A stretch of DNA of 51,036 nucleotides from Thermogladius sp. (lineage in GTDB: Archaea > Thermoproteota > Thermoprotei_A > Sulfolobales > Desulfurococcaceae): positions 1-51,036 of the forward strand of contig JAEMPJ010000020.1 in assembly GCA_022759365.1 (NCBI GenBank), written 5' to 3'. The translations under genes and the position numbers were made by a program. How positions within the stretch are numbered: the first letter of the stretch is position 1; every line of letters begins with the position of its first letter. The notes beneath the pieces were generated by a model, which worked only from the letters and a program-made list of their open reading frames with translations, did not search any database and was not told where the DNA came from. This document shows, piece after piece, positions 9,629 through 18,805 of this stretch.

Positions 9629-11461
9629 TTAAACTGCTTCACCCTCACTAGGCTTTTCGACAATTTTCTTCAGCTGCCTCTTGTACATCTCCACGAGCTC
9701 TGAGGAGGTTGTCGCGTCCTCCGGCCCCTTGTCATCCCTCCACCTTATAAACCTGGGGAACCTAATAGAGATTCCCGCGTCGCTTCTAATTTTACCTACA
9801 CCACATGTGTGGAGTGGGGAGAGTGTCAGCTCTGCGCCTATGATCTCGGCGACTAGTTTCGGCTCAACCCACACGTCGGGCTCTATGTTTGAGACCACTC
9901 TTACAGGCTTCCTCTCCATTATGTAGGGTTTGAGTAGATCTGGTAGCTTGTTTAAGTCCTCGTCCGAGAAACCGCTTCCAACTTTGCAGACAGTCTCGAA
10001 GACATCCTTCTCATCATTATACGCCGCCATCAACAGGGCGCCGAACTTACCTCCCCTCCTCCCCTTCCCGTAGAAGGCGCCTACGACAACCAGGTCAACG
10101 GTATCTATCATCTCGCTCCTGTAGTCTCTCTTATACTTTATCCAAAGCCACCCTCTTGTACCAGCCTGGTAGATCGAGTCCTTGTGGAGAGCCTTCACCA
10201 TAACCCCCTCAGCGCCGTTACCTATTGCCTCCATGAAGAATTTCTCCAGGTCTCCGGGGGTCTTCACAGTAATGTACTCTGCTATGTCCAAGCCCTCATT
10301 CCTCTCAACGATCTCCTCTAGGGCCCTCCTCCTCTCAGGCAAGGGTTTTACAGTGTAGTCGACCCCGTTAGCATACAATAAGTCGAATAAGAAAACCTTT
10401 ACAGGTATCTCTTTAACGACTGCCTGAATATCATGCTTCCTCTTCCTATGCATCAACTCCTGGAAGGGCTTGAAGTCCCCAGTATCGGGATCCACGGCAA
10501 CTATCTCGCCTTCGACAATAGCTTCATCCGCTTTAATCCCCCTCCTCGCGTAGTCTACCACATCAGGGTACTGGTGTGTTATGTTCTCGAGTCTCCTAGA
10601 GTAGATTATCACCTCGCTACCCTTTTTGTGTATCTGGGCTCTCTCCCCATCATACTTGTATTCTACGAATCCTACACCGCCAACTTTCTCCAGAATCTCC
10701 ACAGGGTCGTTGTGTCTCTCAGCGAGCATGGGCCTAATGGGGATGCCTACAACGGGCTTCAACGCTTTCAACTCCTCAATACCTTTAGCGGCTACTATTT
10801 TAGCCACCTCGCCTAAATCAGCCCTCAGGTTGTAGGCTCTCTCGATTATAGGCCTTGCGAAGGATCCTCCCCCGAAGGCTATCGCAAGGGCATCCATTAA
10901 AGTGGCCTCCCCAACCCCCAGCCTCAGCTTCCCCTCCACGAACCTAACAATATACCTCGCCTCCTTAGGGGATGCCTCTGTCAACAGGCCTGAAAGCAAC
11001 CTTATCTTAATGTCTTTACTCCCCTCGCCCTGGGCCATTGCGATCCTCGCGAGGGTTTCATATACACGTGAAACCGTCAGCTCCCTCTTAGTTGAAACAA
11101 AGGATAGCAAGGTAGTAGCCTTCTTCTGCTTCTCCCTCGAGGCAGATATGAGGCTCTCAGCCGCTTTCCCGAGGTCGCCTAGAGTCTTAGCCGTCTTCTC
11201 AACTATATCCTCGCTTTGACCCGTCGCAATCGCTATCGCCTTGATAATAGACTTCTCGGCTACGCCTAGCTCGGGCAAGCCCTTCCAATCCGGCCACAAC
11301 TTCTCCTCGATGATATACACAACTTTATCTATTATCTCCGGCGGAGTCTTCTTCAGCAGGCTTGCAAGAATGTTCGTCATCTGCGTCCTCGAGGTAATGC
11401 TCTCCAGAGCCTCAAACGTGTCTGCTAAAACTTTGAAGGGTAAATCGTTAGCAGTGGACAC
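9629..11461 (-). CDS. lig: ATP-dependent DNA ligase
   Basis: [13 protein letters not shown] adenylation motif, [30 protein letters not shown], archaeal N-terminal DNA-binding domain. Confidence 0.98.
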   Translation of the reverse strand: MSTANDLPFKVLADTFEALESITSRTQMTNILASLLKKTPPEIIDKVVYIIEEKLWPDWKGLPELGVAEKSIIKAIAIATGQSEDIVEKTAKTLGDLGKAAESLISASREKQKKATTLLSFVSTKRELTVSRVYETLARIAMAQGEGSKDIKIRLLSGLLTEASPKEARYIVRFVEGKLRLGVGEATLMDALAIAFGGGSFARPIIERAYNLRADLGEVAKIVAAKGIEELKALKPVVGIPIRPMLAERHNDPVEILEKVGGVGFVEYKYDGERAQIHKKGSEVIIYSRRLENITHQYPDVVDYARRGIKADEAIVEGEIVAVDPDTGDFKPFQELMHRKRKHDIQAVVKEIPVKVFLFDLLYANGVDYTVKPLPERRRALEEIVERNEGLDIAEYITVKTPGDLEKFFMEAIGNGAEGVMVKALHKDSIYQAGTRGWLWIKYKRDYRSEMIDTVDLVVVGAFYGKGRRGGKFGALLMAAYNDEKDVFETVCKVGSGFSDEDLNKLPDLLKPYIMERKPVRVVSNIEPDVWVEPKLVAEIIGAELTLSPLHTCGVGKIRSDAGISIRFPRFIRWRDDKGPEDATTSSELVEMYKRQLKKIVEKPSEGEAV

Positions 11462-11536
11462 TCGAAACCCTCCACTATGAATATAGGGGTTAGAAGCGTA
11501 TAATAGTTTTGTGCCAAACTAATGTAAAGAGAAATG

Positions 11537-11562
11537 GTGTCGCAGACGACACTTATTTAAAT
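11537..11562 (+). promoter_or_regulatory. Perfect inverted repeat GTGTCG-CAGA-CGACAC abutting a TATA-like CTTATTTAAAT; putative operator and promoter
   Basis: IR at 11537-11552, TATA-like element at 11552-11562; TATA centre about 27-30 nt upstream of the candidate C/D sRNA start. Confidence 0.55.
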
Positions 11563-11586
11563 AATGGGTCTTAACATTATTTTTCA

Positions 11587-11648
11587 CAGTGATGATGACT
11601 ACCCGGCAAGATTGAGGCTTGCAATGATATCTCAGTGTTACTCTGAGC
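11587..11648 (+). ncRNA. Candidate box C/D sRNA
   Basis: Box C ATGATGA (11592-11598; alternative GTGATGA at 11589), 13-nt guide CTACCCGGCAAGA, D' TTGA (11612-11615), C'-like ATGATAT (11624-11630), 12-nt guide CTCAGTGTTACT, box D CTGA (11643-11646); TATA box at correct spacing. Confidence 0.65.
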
Positions 11649-11695
11649 TTGTGCCCCCAACTACTTCGAATCCTAGAAGATTGCAGTCAGCTTAG

Positions 11696-11960
11696 TTTTG
11701 TTTTTCCTCGCCCATTGCTCCCTCCAGTACTTTAATGTTTATCAGCGTTGAGAACGCGAGGGACGGTGGTTTAAACCCTCAACTGTTTCTAACAATGCAT
11801 GCTGAAACGTCGCGCGATCCCTTGGCTCTAGAGAAGCAAGCATTGCTACCCCTGAGACCGTGATCCGGCTCTATACGTAGCCACGTTCTCTGGAAAGGGG
11901 TGAACTAGGAGGAAGCTCCTGGATGCAATGAGGGAGCGTTGGAGTGATGGTGGATGTTTA
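11696..11960 (+). pseudogene. Probable decayed IS200/IS605-family TnpB (OrfB) 3' remnant with right-end/omegaRNA-like tail
   Basis: Open frame 11696-11863 ending ..ENARDGGLNPQLFLTMHAETSRDPLALEKQALLPLRP*, followed by GGTGAACTAGGAGGAAGCTCC...GGAGCGTTGGAGTGATGG, resembling archaeal IS605 3' ends recalled from memory. Confidence 0.45.
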
Positions 11961-11987
11961 GAGGCACGCGGCGAGCTTGCTGGCCGG

Positions 11988-12644
11988 CTACTTTTTAATA
12001 AACTTCAGCAGGCCTTTCTCCCCTCTCCCAAAAGCCTCGTCTATGACTTGTTTGATAGGGCCCTTGAAATCCTTCTCGATGTCCTCTTTTAAACCTGGAT
12101 TGTAGAGCCCTGATGCCGGGTGGTATGTCGCGACCAGCTTAACTTTTAAGCCCAGTATTTCTACATCTCTCACTCTGCCGTGCTCCCTCGTCATGCTGGT
12201 CCAATTCAGCCCAGCAAGCTTGTAGAGAAACCTCCCCGAGTGTCTTCCAAGAGCTACTATGGCCTTTGGCTTCAACAGCTTGATCTGCCTCACGAGGTAT
12301 TCAGAGCAGGCCTGGATCTCCTCTTCTGTTGGATCCCTGTTCCCAGGCGGCCTACACTTCACGACGTTTGTTATATACACTCTACTCCTCTCAACCCCGA
12401 TCATGGATAGTAGTTGAGTCAAATACTGCCCTGCGGCCCCGACAAAAGGCCTCCCCGTTTCATCCTCCGTCCTCCCCGGCGCTTCCCCAACGAACAATAC
12501 TGGTGAGCTAGTGTCCCCTTCACCTGGTACAGGGTTCTTCCTATATTTATGTAGAGGGCACTTCTCGCATCTCTTTATTTCCTGGACAAGCGACTCCCAG
12601 CTATCACTCAAGGGAAACACCGGTGTCATCTTAAAATATGTCAA
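11988..12644 (-). CDS. Family 4 (Fe-S) uracil-DNA glycosylase
   Basis: CEKCPL..NPVPGEGD..VLFVGEAPGRTEDETGRPFVGAAGQYL, NVVKCRPPGNRDPTEEE, ATYHPASGL; four cysteines for a [4Fe-4S] cluster. Confidence 0.97.
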   Translation of the reverse strand: MTYFKMTPVFPLSDSWESLVQEIKRCEKCPLHKYRKNPVPGEGDTSSPVLFVGEAPGRTEDETGRPFVGAAGQYLTQLLSMIGVERSRVYITNVVKCRPPGNRDPTEEEIQACSEYLVRQIKLLKPKAIVALGRHSGRFLYKLAGLNWTSMTREHGRVRDVEILGLKVKLVATYHPASGLYNPGLKEDIEKDFKGPIKQVIDEAFGRGEKGLLKFIKK

Positions 12645-12727
12645 ATGTTTTGGTTGATAAATGAAGGTGTTCGGGAATAGATGGGGAAATTATCACACTG
12701 AGACTAGGGTGTTGTTCAAAGACGGGA

Positions 12728-13480
12728 TTGGAAAAACTCAGGGAGACTTCAAGGAGCATTGATGTTCAAGGGAGGGATGTATATCTTCTTGTAACACCGG
12801 AGTTCGTCAGCAAGAGCGACCTTGAGAGAATGAGGGAGGTTGCTAGAAATAGCTTGGGAGAGGGGCTCATATTATTCAAAGCAGAAGGCCCCCTCCGTTT
12901 TGATTGCGAGATTTTTCGGATTGAGGGTTTAAGCAATATAATCGGCGTTTACGGTGAGGCAGGCAAAGTGTTAGATTTCATCCAATATGGAAGACCCGGT
13001 GGAAGAACCCAGGTTATAGGAGTGAGAGCTGGGCTTATGACAGCATGGAGTTATCTGGTGGGTAGACTTCCGAAACCATTAAACATGATCCTCGGGGAGC
13101 CTACCAGGCTTTTGAAGTTCAGCTTTGTCGGGGCGACAGGCACCCTCGTAAACCTGTTTGTGTCATCCCTCATCTTCTACCTGAAGTTAGCCGGCGCATA
13201 CATCTCTACAATAGTGGGCTTCGAAGTCAGCACCCTATGGAATTTTATACTCCACGAGCACTGGACTTTCAGGGATCTAGCCTCTCTTCAACCGGGGCTC
13301 GTCCTTAACAGGCTGGTGAAATTCCACTTGTCAGCACTCGCCAGCCTGTTTTCACAGCTTGGGTTAGTGTACTTAGGAAATATCGTCCTCGGCTACAACT
13401 ACACGGCCAGCCTGCTAGCGGGGATAATCGTGGGCTTTCTAATAAACTACGTTATAAGCAGATACTATGCGTGGAAGTAG
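12728..13480 (+). CDS. GtrA-like membrane protein with an N-terminal soluble region
   Basis: C-terminal 4-TM domain FSFVGATGTLVNLFVSSLIFY..STLWNFILHEHWTFRD..INYVISRYYAWK. Confidence 0.8.
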   Translation: MEKLRETSRSIDVQGRDVYLLVTPEFVSKSDLERMREVARNSLGEGLILFKAEGPLRFDCEIFRIEGLSNIIGVYGEAGKVLDFIQYGRPGGRTQVIGVRAGLMTAWSYLVGRLPKPLNMILGEPTRLLKFSFVGATGTLVNLFVSSLIFYLKLAGAYISTIVGFEVSTLWNFILHEHWTFRDLASLQPGLVLNRLVKFHLSALASLFSQLGLVYLGNIVLGYNYTASLLAGIIVGFLINYVISRYYAWK

Positions 13481-13571
13481 CACTATCCGCTTCCAAGTGT
13501 TTCTATCCTGGCACCCCTATCGATTCTTGTTTAAAAGCCTTGAACGTATTGACTACATAGAGGTGCGGGGC

Positions 13572-13805
13572 ATGGGTTTAAAGCACGGGAAGTATATCTA
13601 CGTGGAGAGAGAAGACGGCTTCTACGTCAAGGTTAGACTGCTTAAAATTAGGTTCGGGAAGAAAGGGAAGGAAGCCGGCGACTTAAACAACCCGGGGAAC
13701 TATGTCGTGACACCGGTGAAAACTAGAAACCCCCCTCCTTCAGCCACGGTGATTAAGGAGCAGGATCTACCAGATGAAGTTAGAAGGATTGTTGGAGAAG
13801 TCTAG
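13572..13805 (+). CDS. Small conserved crenarchaeal protein (DUF5622-like; name uncertain)
   Basis: MGLKHGKYIYVEREDGFYVKVRLLKIRFGKKGK..; ATG at 13572 preferred over the ORF-track start at 13467. Confidence 0.55.
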   Translation: MGLKHGKYIYVEREDGFYVKVRLLKIRFGKKGKEAGDLNNPGNYVVTPVKTRNPPPSATVIKEQDLPDEVRRIVGEV

Positions 13806-13816
13806 GGGTCGAGGCT

Positions 13817-14107
13817 TTGTCTCTAAAAGCCGAGCTAAGCAAGGTATTTGGTAAAGTCTACGAGGAAGATCAAGGGGAGTACAAGCTTTACATACTGCAC
13901 GAAAAAGGCGAGCCGAAGTTCATCCTCTGCGTCGAGAAGATCGAAGACTTCATTGTAGGGAAGATCACTTTGTTCTCCAAGTCTACTTCAACAGATTGCT
14001 ACTCGCTTGAATACCAGCCGGAAGGGCTATATATAATCGCTAGTAGCGATAATGAGCTTATCAAAAGATTGGGAGACAAAATAAACCGCCTCGCCCTCCT
14101 CGAGTAG
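13817..14107 (+). CDS. Hypothetical small protein
   Basis: 96 aa ORF directly downstream of and co-directional with the preceding gene. Confidence 0.6.
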   Translation: MSLKAELSKVFGKVYEEDQGEYKLYILHEKGEPKFILCVEKIEDFIVGKITLFSKSTSTDCYSLEYQPEGLYIIASSDNELIKRLGDKINRLALLE

Positions 14108-14242
14108 ACGGAGGCACCTAATACCTCAAACCTACTTGTGTAGAGATCCTTTTCACCGTTTGATCCAAGGCAGCAAGTTACCGTTTAAATACAAAGATCC
14201 AAAGAACCACTTTCTCCCTCTCCACACGTAGAGCATTGTTTC

Positions 14243-14563
14243 TTAAGTGAGCTCTCTGAAATCTTTGATCAATTTTTTGAAGAGTTCAGCATCTTTCTCA
14301 TTCAAAACATGGATCTCTACCCTCCTATTTGGCACTAGACTCCTTGCCTCGTGTAAGACTCTCAACCTATCTATTTCATCTGGTATCTCTATTAGAACGT
14401 CTATGTCGCTAGCCCCTATGTTCTCCCCTCTTAGATAGGAGCCGAACAAATAGACTTTACCGCGATAATTCTCTGCGAGTTTTTTCAATGCAGAGAGGTA
14501 TTTATCCAGGTTTTCCTCTAGATCCTTCTTTGTTTTCTTTAAGTAATCGATATGCCTATACAC
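14243..14563 (-). CDS. MNT-type minimal nucleotidyltransferase (antitoxin-like)
   Basis: VYLFGSYLRGENIGASDIDVLIEIP: GSxxRGx(n)SDIDV nucleotidyltransferase motif. Confidence 0.9.
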   Translation of the reverse strand: MYRHIDYLKKTKKDLEENLDKYLSALKKLAENYRGKVYLFGSYLRGENIGASDIDVLIEIPDEIDRLRVLHEARSLVPNRRVEIHVLNEKDAELFKKLIKDFRELT

Positions 14564-14892
14564 TTGAAGACCCCTTCCACGAAGTTTTTTGCCTCAACAT
14601 ATTCCCTCTCGCCGTAGGTACGGAGAAAATAACGTGCACCTGTATAAGCGTCCTCAAGTATGTCTATAACATACCATTTTTCTTCGGAAAGCCTCATGAG
14701 ACAATTGTCCTCGGTGAGCTCAACTAAGTCTTTTATGGAATGCGTCCTAGGAAAGTCTCCAATGGTTTTCAACAAGTATGCTTTCAAGGAGAGTTAAACG
14801 GCCTGCTCGAGGTGAAAGAGCGCGATGTCGTATCTCCCAGCGGCAATATCGTTAACGCTGATTCTATACAGGTGCTTAGCTCTTTCAATCAT
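14539..14892 (-). pseudogene. HEPN-domain gene (toxin-like partner of MNT) interrupted by an in-frame TAA
   Basis: Minus-strand frame from ATG 14892: MIERAKHLYRISVNDIAAGRYDIALFHLEQAV*LSLKAYLLKTIGDFPRTHSIKDLVELTEDN..; stop at 14796-14794; homology-like sequence continues across it. Confidence 0.85.
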
Positions 14893-15040
14893 CTCCCTGT
14901 AGAGCGTGATGCTCAGCGAGACCACCAGCCCAATTATACTCGATCTCTCCACCCTATTAATAAAACATAGCGGATGTTTAGAGCAATGTATCTCTTGGAA
15001 GCAGATACAGCAAGCTTATCGAGATTAGATACCAGAGAAG

Positions 15041-15454
15041 CTAATATTTCTCTAGCAGATAAGCGTATACCCCAGCGAAGCCGAGCCCGGCCACTATGAC
15101 TGCCGCGGCCATCCTGGCATCTAAAGACAGGGTGATGCTCAAGGAGAGGGAGAGCAGGATAACGCCAAGTGCGCCTCTCACGCTACGCCTTGAAACGAGA
15201 AGGGCGTGCTCCCTCTCTAGGAGGAAGCCTGTTAAAGCCAGCCACGCTGAGATTAAGAGGAGGCCTGTAGCCACCGATTTAGCCGCTGGTAGATTATAAG
15301 ACGAGATTATCCCTAAGACCACGCCTGCGACTAGGATTATGAAATCGTAGAGCGGGCGGTATTTAAGGAATCCGCACACACTAGACCACCATACTCTCAA
15401 AACTGCTAGGGCTCTTAATATATAATCTAACCGTGCCATCGCATAGTTCGACAT
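15041..15454 (-). CDS. Hypothetical small membrane protein
   Basis: About 4 TM segments; overlaps the upstream gene end, so the start may be internal. Confidence 0.5.
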   Translation of the reverse strand: MSNYAMARLDYILRALAVLRVWWSSVCGFLKYRPLYDFIILVAGVVLGIISSYNLPAAKSVATGLLLISAWLALTGFLLEREHALLVSRRSVRGALGVILLSLSLSITLSLDARMAAAVIVAGLGFAGVYAYLLEKY

Positions 15455-16790
15455 AGCCCTGTTTGACCTTCGCAGGCAAATATATCAAGTCTCCAACATC
15501 CACAGCCACGTTTGTAACCTTAAGCTTCCCGCCACCCGCCCTCCATTGGTCATAGAAGTACCTTTCGGCGAGCCGTCTCGTTGTGAGTGGCGGTAGAACA
15601 CGGGTGTTTGGGTTCAAGTAATCGTTTCTAAGACTAACCTTAACCTTCTGAATACAGAGGGTTGTGTAAGCACTTATCTTCCTATACAGGTCTTTTTCCT
15701 TTGCCTCTAGGAAGTAGTTTAAATCGACTACAGGCGGGTGTGTTAGAGGCGTGGATGCCGGAATCAGTGTGTCGAAAGCGGCTTCGTCACCCCTCCTGCG
15801 TAGTAGACCTCCCGCGACCAGTGTGAGGGCAACTCTCGCTAGATAGAAAGGCATGTAGATATCCCCGACACCAGCCACATACCTCACTGTTGAAACACCT
15901 GCTTTCGAAGTATTCAGCCTCGCGTACTCTTTCACAAGCTCTGACAACTGCTCTTCAACGATCCCACCTGTTATCGAGGCGTATTTTTGAATGTAGTCTA
16001 CCACCCTAACATAAGGCTCGAGAGGGTCTCTACCTTGCTGGAACCAAGTGTTGGACCAGTCCACTATGGTTGCTACAACTTCAACACGGTTTCTGTCAGC
16101 TGGGTCAACGCTCGACAAGCCTTCTAGTATGGTCTTAGAGGCCTGCGGGTTCCTGTTCATGATTTCGCCGAGCGCCCTGTAGACCTCGCTTGCCACCCTT
16201 ATTCTCCGGGCAAACGCGGACTCCCCTATTGCCTCAACTATCTTGTATGCTTCAGCGAGATTCCTAGCCGCCTCAGAATAATTTTCCTTGGCGGCGTTAA
16301 CTAAGGCATTGTTTATGTATGCCAGCGCGTTATAGTACCCTGTAACCTGGTTTAAGAGAGAGGAGTCCTCCTCAGTCACCACTAGCTCGCTCAACCCCTC
16401 CAGCTTAACGGCCTCCTCGAAATACCTTTTAGGGTCGTTGGAGCCCTCCCTCCCGAAGAGGCCTTTGATATCTATGAGGCTTCTCGCCATTGTTCTATAG
16501 AATTCCGCCCTGGCTGTGGCTAGTTTAGGGGTTAGTTTGGGAAGGATGTTCTCCTGGAACAAGTGGTGTCTCGCGACAAGGTCTGCTGTGGTCGAGGTGA
16601 TTATCTGCCTTGGGATCAGGCTGTAAACCCACTGTTTAACTTCCTCAAGGAGTTTAACCGTGTAGGCCTCAGAGTCCGCGATCTTGTTCCAGTACCCGCA
16701 GTACTCGCACCTTACATACTCCTCGCCCTGCCTCGGTTGCGGGAGAGGCGCGCCGCAGTTGGCGCATCTCAGCTTATATGCCTGGGCCAC
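15381..16790 (-). CDS. Hypothetical protein with an N-terminal zinc ribbon
   Basis: LRCANCGAPLPQPRQGEEYVRCEYCGYWNKI (CxxC..CxxC) followed by a long helical region; no TM helix. Confidence 0.7.
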   Translation of the reverse strand: MAQAYKLRCANCGAPLPQPRQGEEYVRCEYCGYWNKIADSEAYTVKLLEEVKQWVYSLIPRQIITSTTADLVARHHLFQENILPKLTPKLATARAEFYRTMARSLIDIKGLFGREGSNDPKRYFEEAVKLEGLSELVVTEEDSSLLNQVTGYYNALAYINNALVNAAKENYSEAARNLAEAYKIVEAIGESAFARRIRVASEVYRALGEIMNRNPQASKTILEGLSSVDPADRNRVEVVATIVDWSNTWFQQGRDPLEPYVRVVDYIQKYASITGGIVEEQLSELVKEYARLNTSKAGVSTVRYVAGVGDIYMPFYLARVALTLVAGGLLRRRGDEAAFDTLIPASTPLTHPPVVDLNYFLEAKEKDLYRKISAYTTLCIQKVKVSLRNDYLNPNTRVLPPLTTRRLAERYFYDQWRAGGGKLKVTNVAVDVGDLIYLPAKVKQGYVELCDGTVRLYIKSPSSFESMVV

Positions 16791-17787
16791 TTCTCCTATA
16801 CCCCGCTCTAACCGAGGCTATTGAGGCTCTTAGAATCTCCACCTCGGATCTGAGGGCGGCTATCTGAGCCATCAACCTCTCCTCCAGCCTCCTCATCTCC
16901 TCGATCGCCTTTTCATAGTAGTATTTTGATATCTTGTCGCTGAGCTTGTATATAGAGCCGTAGCAAACAGCGCACACAGCCACCCTCCCTTCCTGGAGCA
17001 TCAACTGGTCTTCACCACCGTACTTCTTCAACATGTACTTCGTGGTGAAGGTGTCCAAGTAGATGAAGTTTACCTCCTCTCCCTGGATAGGCCTGTGGCA
17101 GATCCAGCATCTAGTAGCCTTGCTGAGCTTGCTTATCCTGTCGTTTACTTTTTTAACCAGTTGCTCCGCGCGGGCAGCTAGGTTGAGGTAGCCGAGAGCC
17201 TCCGTGTAGATCTGAACCGCTTTGTCAGGATCCTCACCTTCCACATGGGCCGCCGAGATCATTTTTGAGATGGCTAGGAACCTGTACCCAATAGACTCGA
17301 ATGTGTCGTGGATGTCCACTAGATCCTCAATAGCGAATCTCCCACCGTTCTTGGAGATGAACTCTTTGGCGGCCTGATCGTATCTCCCAGCATCCTCAGG
17401 GGTATACTTCGAGAGGTTGGAGAGGTCTACTGGGGGTAGACTATAGATTATGCTCAAGAGGCGGAGATCCTCTGCTAGCTCGCCTGCTTTAATCCTCCTT
17501 GGTAGCGCGAGGTCGAATTCTACATCGGGTTTGAGGGCTGAAACCGCCTTGTAAGCCTCTTCGAAATCCCTGCTACTCCTACTCTTTAAAGCCTTGTAGA
17601 TGGTTGCATACGAGTACGCTATCTGGGCCTTCTCCCTCAAATTCTCGTCTCTCGATTTCACGGCTAGCTCGTACGCTTTCATAAAATGCTCTATGGCTTC
17701 ATCGATCTTCCCTTTATTCCTGGCGTCGAAGGCTTTATTCATCTCATCCTGGTATTTCTCCAAATCGCTTTTCCAAAACTTCATCAA
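16774..17787 (-). CDS. Hypothetical helical-repeat (TPR-like) protein with CxxC pairs
   Basis: N-terminal ALPHA-helical MNKAFDARNKGKIDEAIEHFMKAYELA; CWICHRPI..CAVCYGSI; C-terminal coiled coil. Confidence 0.65.
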   Translation of the reverse strand: MMKFWKSDLEKYQDEMNKAFDARNKGKIDEAIEHFMKAYELAVKSRDENLREKAQIAYSYATIYKALKSRSSRDFEEAYKAVSALKPDVEFDLALPRRIKAGELAEDLRLLSIIYSLPPVDLSNLSKYTPEDAGRYDQAAKEFISKNGGRFAIEDLVDIHDTFESIGYRFLAISKMISAAHVEGEDPDKAVQIYTEALGYLNLAARAEQLVKKVNDRISKLSKATRCWICHRPIQGEEVNFIYLDTFTTKYMLKKYGGEDQLMLQEGRVAVCAVCYGSIYKLSDKISKYYYEKAIEEMRRLEERLMAQIAALRSEVEILRASIASVRAGYRRSGPGI

Positions 17788-17804
17788 GAAGTATGAACCC
17801 CGCT

Positions 17805-18770
17805 CTACGTTCTCTTGAATTCCTCGAGAAGCTCCTTCTTCAATTTCTCATATTCTTCTTGCGTTATCAGGCCTTCATCCAGCATCTTCTTCAACTCCCT
17901 CAACTTCTCTATGATGGGCTTTTCCTCCTTCACCGGTTGCTGTACCTGGGGTTGCTGTGGCTGTGTGATTGGTTGCATGAGGCCGGGTAGGGCTACAAGA
18001 GCCCCCAGTACACCCACGCCTGGAGATCTACCCAGCGCCCTCAAGCTCTCCACTGTTCTAATAATCTCGAGCACCTTGTCCTCGTCTCCTTTCTGTATGG
18101 CGATTAACAGCGGGAGACCGTATGTTGGATCCTCTTTCTCCATTTTCTCCAATTGGGGTAGAGACACGCCTGCTATCTTAACATCGATTAATTCAAGCCC
18201 CCTGCTCTTGAAGGCCTCGTATATACTACTCGACTTAACTTTTGTCTCGACGTCCCTGAGGTTCGTGTATATGTCGATAGCTGTATACTTAGATACCTCT
18301 TGCATAAACAGCTCTACGAAATAGGATCTCAGGAACTCGGTTACGGCTGGAGTAGTCAGGGAAGGCACTGCGCCACCTATTTGGGTAAGGAATAGAACTG
18401 GGTCTACGACTCTAAACCAGTAGTCCCCGTACATTTGGAGCTCGGTCATGTAGAGTGTTCTCGGCCCGAGTTTCACACGTGTCGAAAGGCCGAACCTTCC
18501 CCTGAACTGCTTAGTGGATACGAATACAACCCTGGCCTTGAACGGTGTCTCCCCGTAGCCCATGACGAGGTTGTATGCCTTGGTTAACAAAGGTATGTTC
18601 TGGGTTGTAATCATGTGCCTGCCAGGGGGTAGGACATCGTAGACTTTCCCATCCCTCATGAAAACAGCTACCTCATACTCGTGTACGACAACTACGCTAC
18701 CCCACCTGATGTCCTCGTGGGGGTAGACCCACAGGATGTCGTCTGGGCCAGGGTTAACCCATTCAATCAC
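17805..18770 (-). CDS. SPFH/band-7 (YdjI/virion-core-like) protein with a C-terminal SHOCT domain
   Basis: VVVVHEYEVAVFMRDGKVYDVLPPGRHMITTQNIPLL..; LKKMLDEGLITQEEYEKLKKELLEEF SHOCT motif. Confidence 0.85.
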   Translation of the reverse strand: MIEWVNPGPDDILWVYPHEDIRWGSVVVVHEYEVAVFMRDGKVYDVLPPGRHMITTQNIPLLTKAYNLVMGYGETPFKARVVFVSTKQFRGRFGLSTRVKLGPRTLYMTELQMYGDYWFRVVDPVLFLTQIGGAVPSLTTPAVTEFLRSYFVELFMQEVSKYTAIDIYTNLRDVETKVKSSSIYEAFKSRGLELIDVKIAGVSLPQLEKMEKEDPTYGLPLLIAIQKGDEDKVLEIIRTVESLRALGRSPGVGVLGALVALPGLMQPITQPQQPQVQQPVKEEKPIIEKLRELKKMLDEGLITQEEYEKLKKELLEEFKRT

Positions 18771-18805
18771 GTTGGTCTGCCTAGAGGACGTTTAAACCAC
18801 CTCCC

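Noticed and set aside
12655-12720. C/D-like pattern TTGATAA..AGATGGG-12 nt-CTGA upstream of the GtrA-like gene
   Set aside because: No credible D' box and a poor box C; the sequence also serves as the leader of the 12728 gene.
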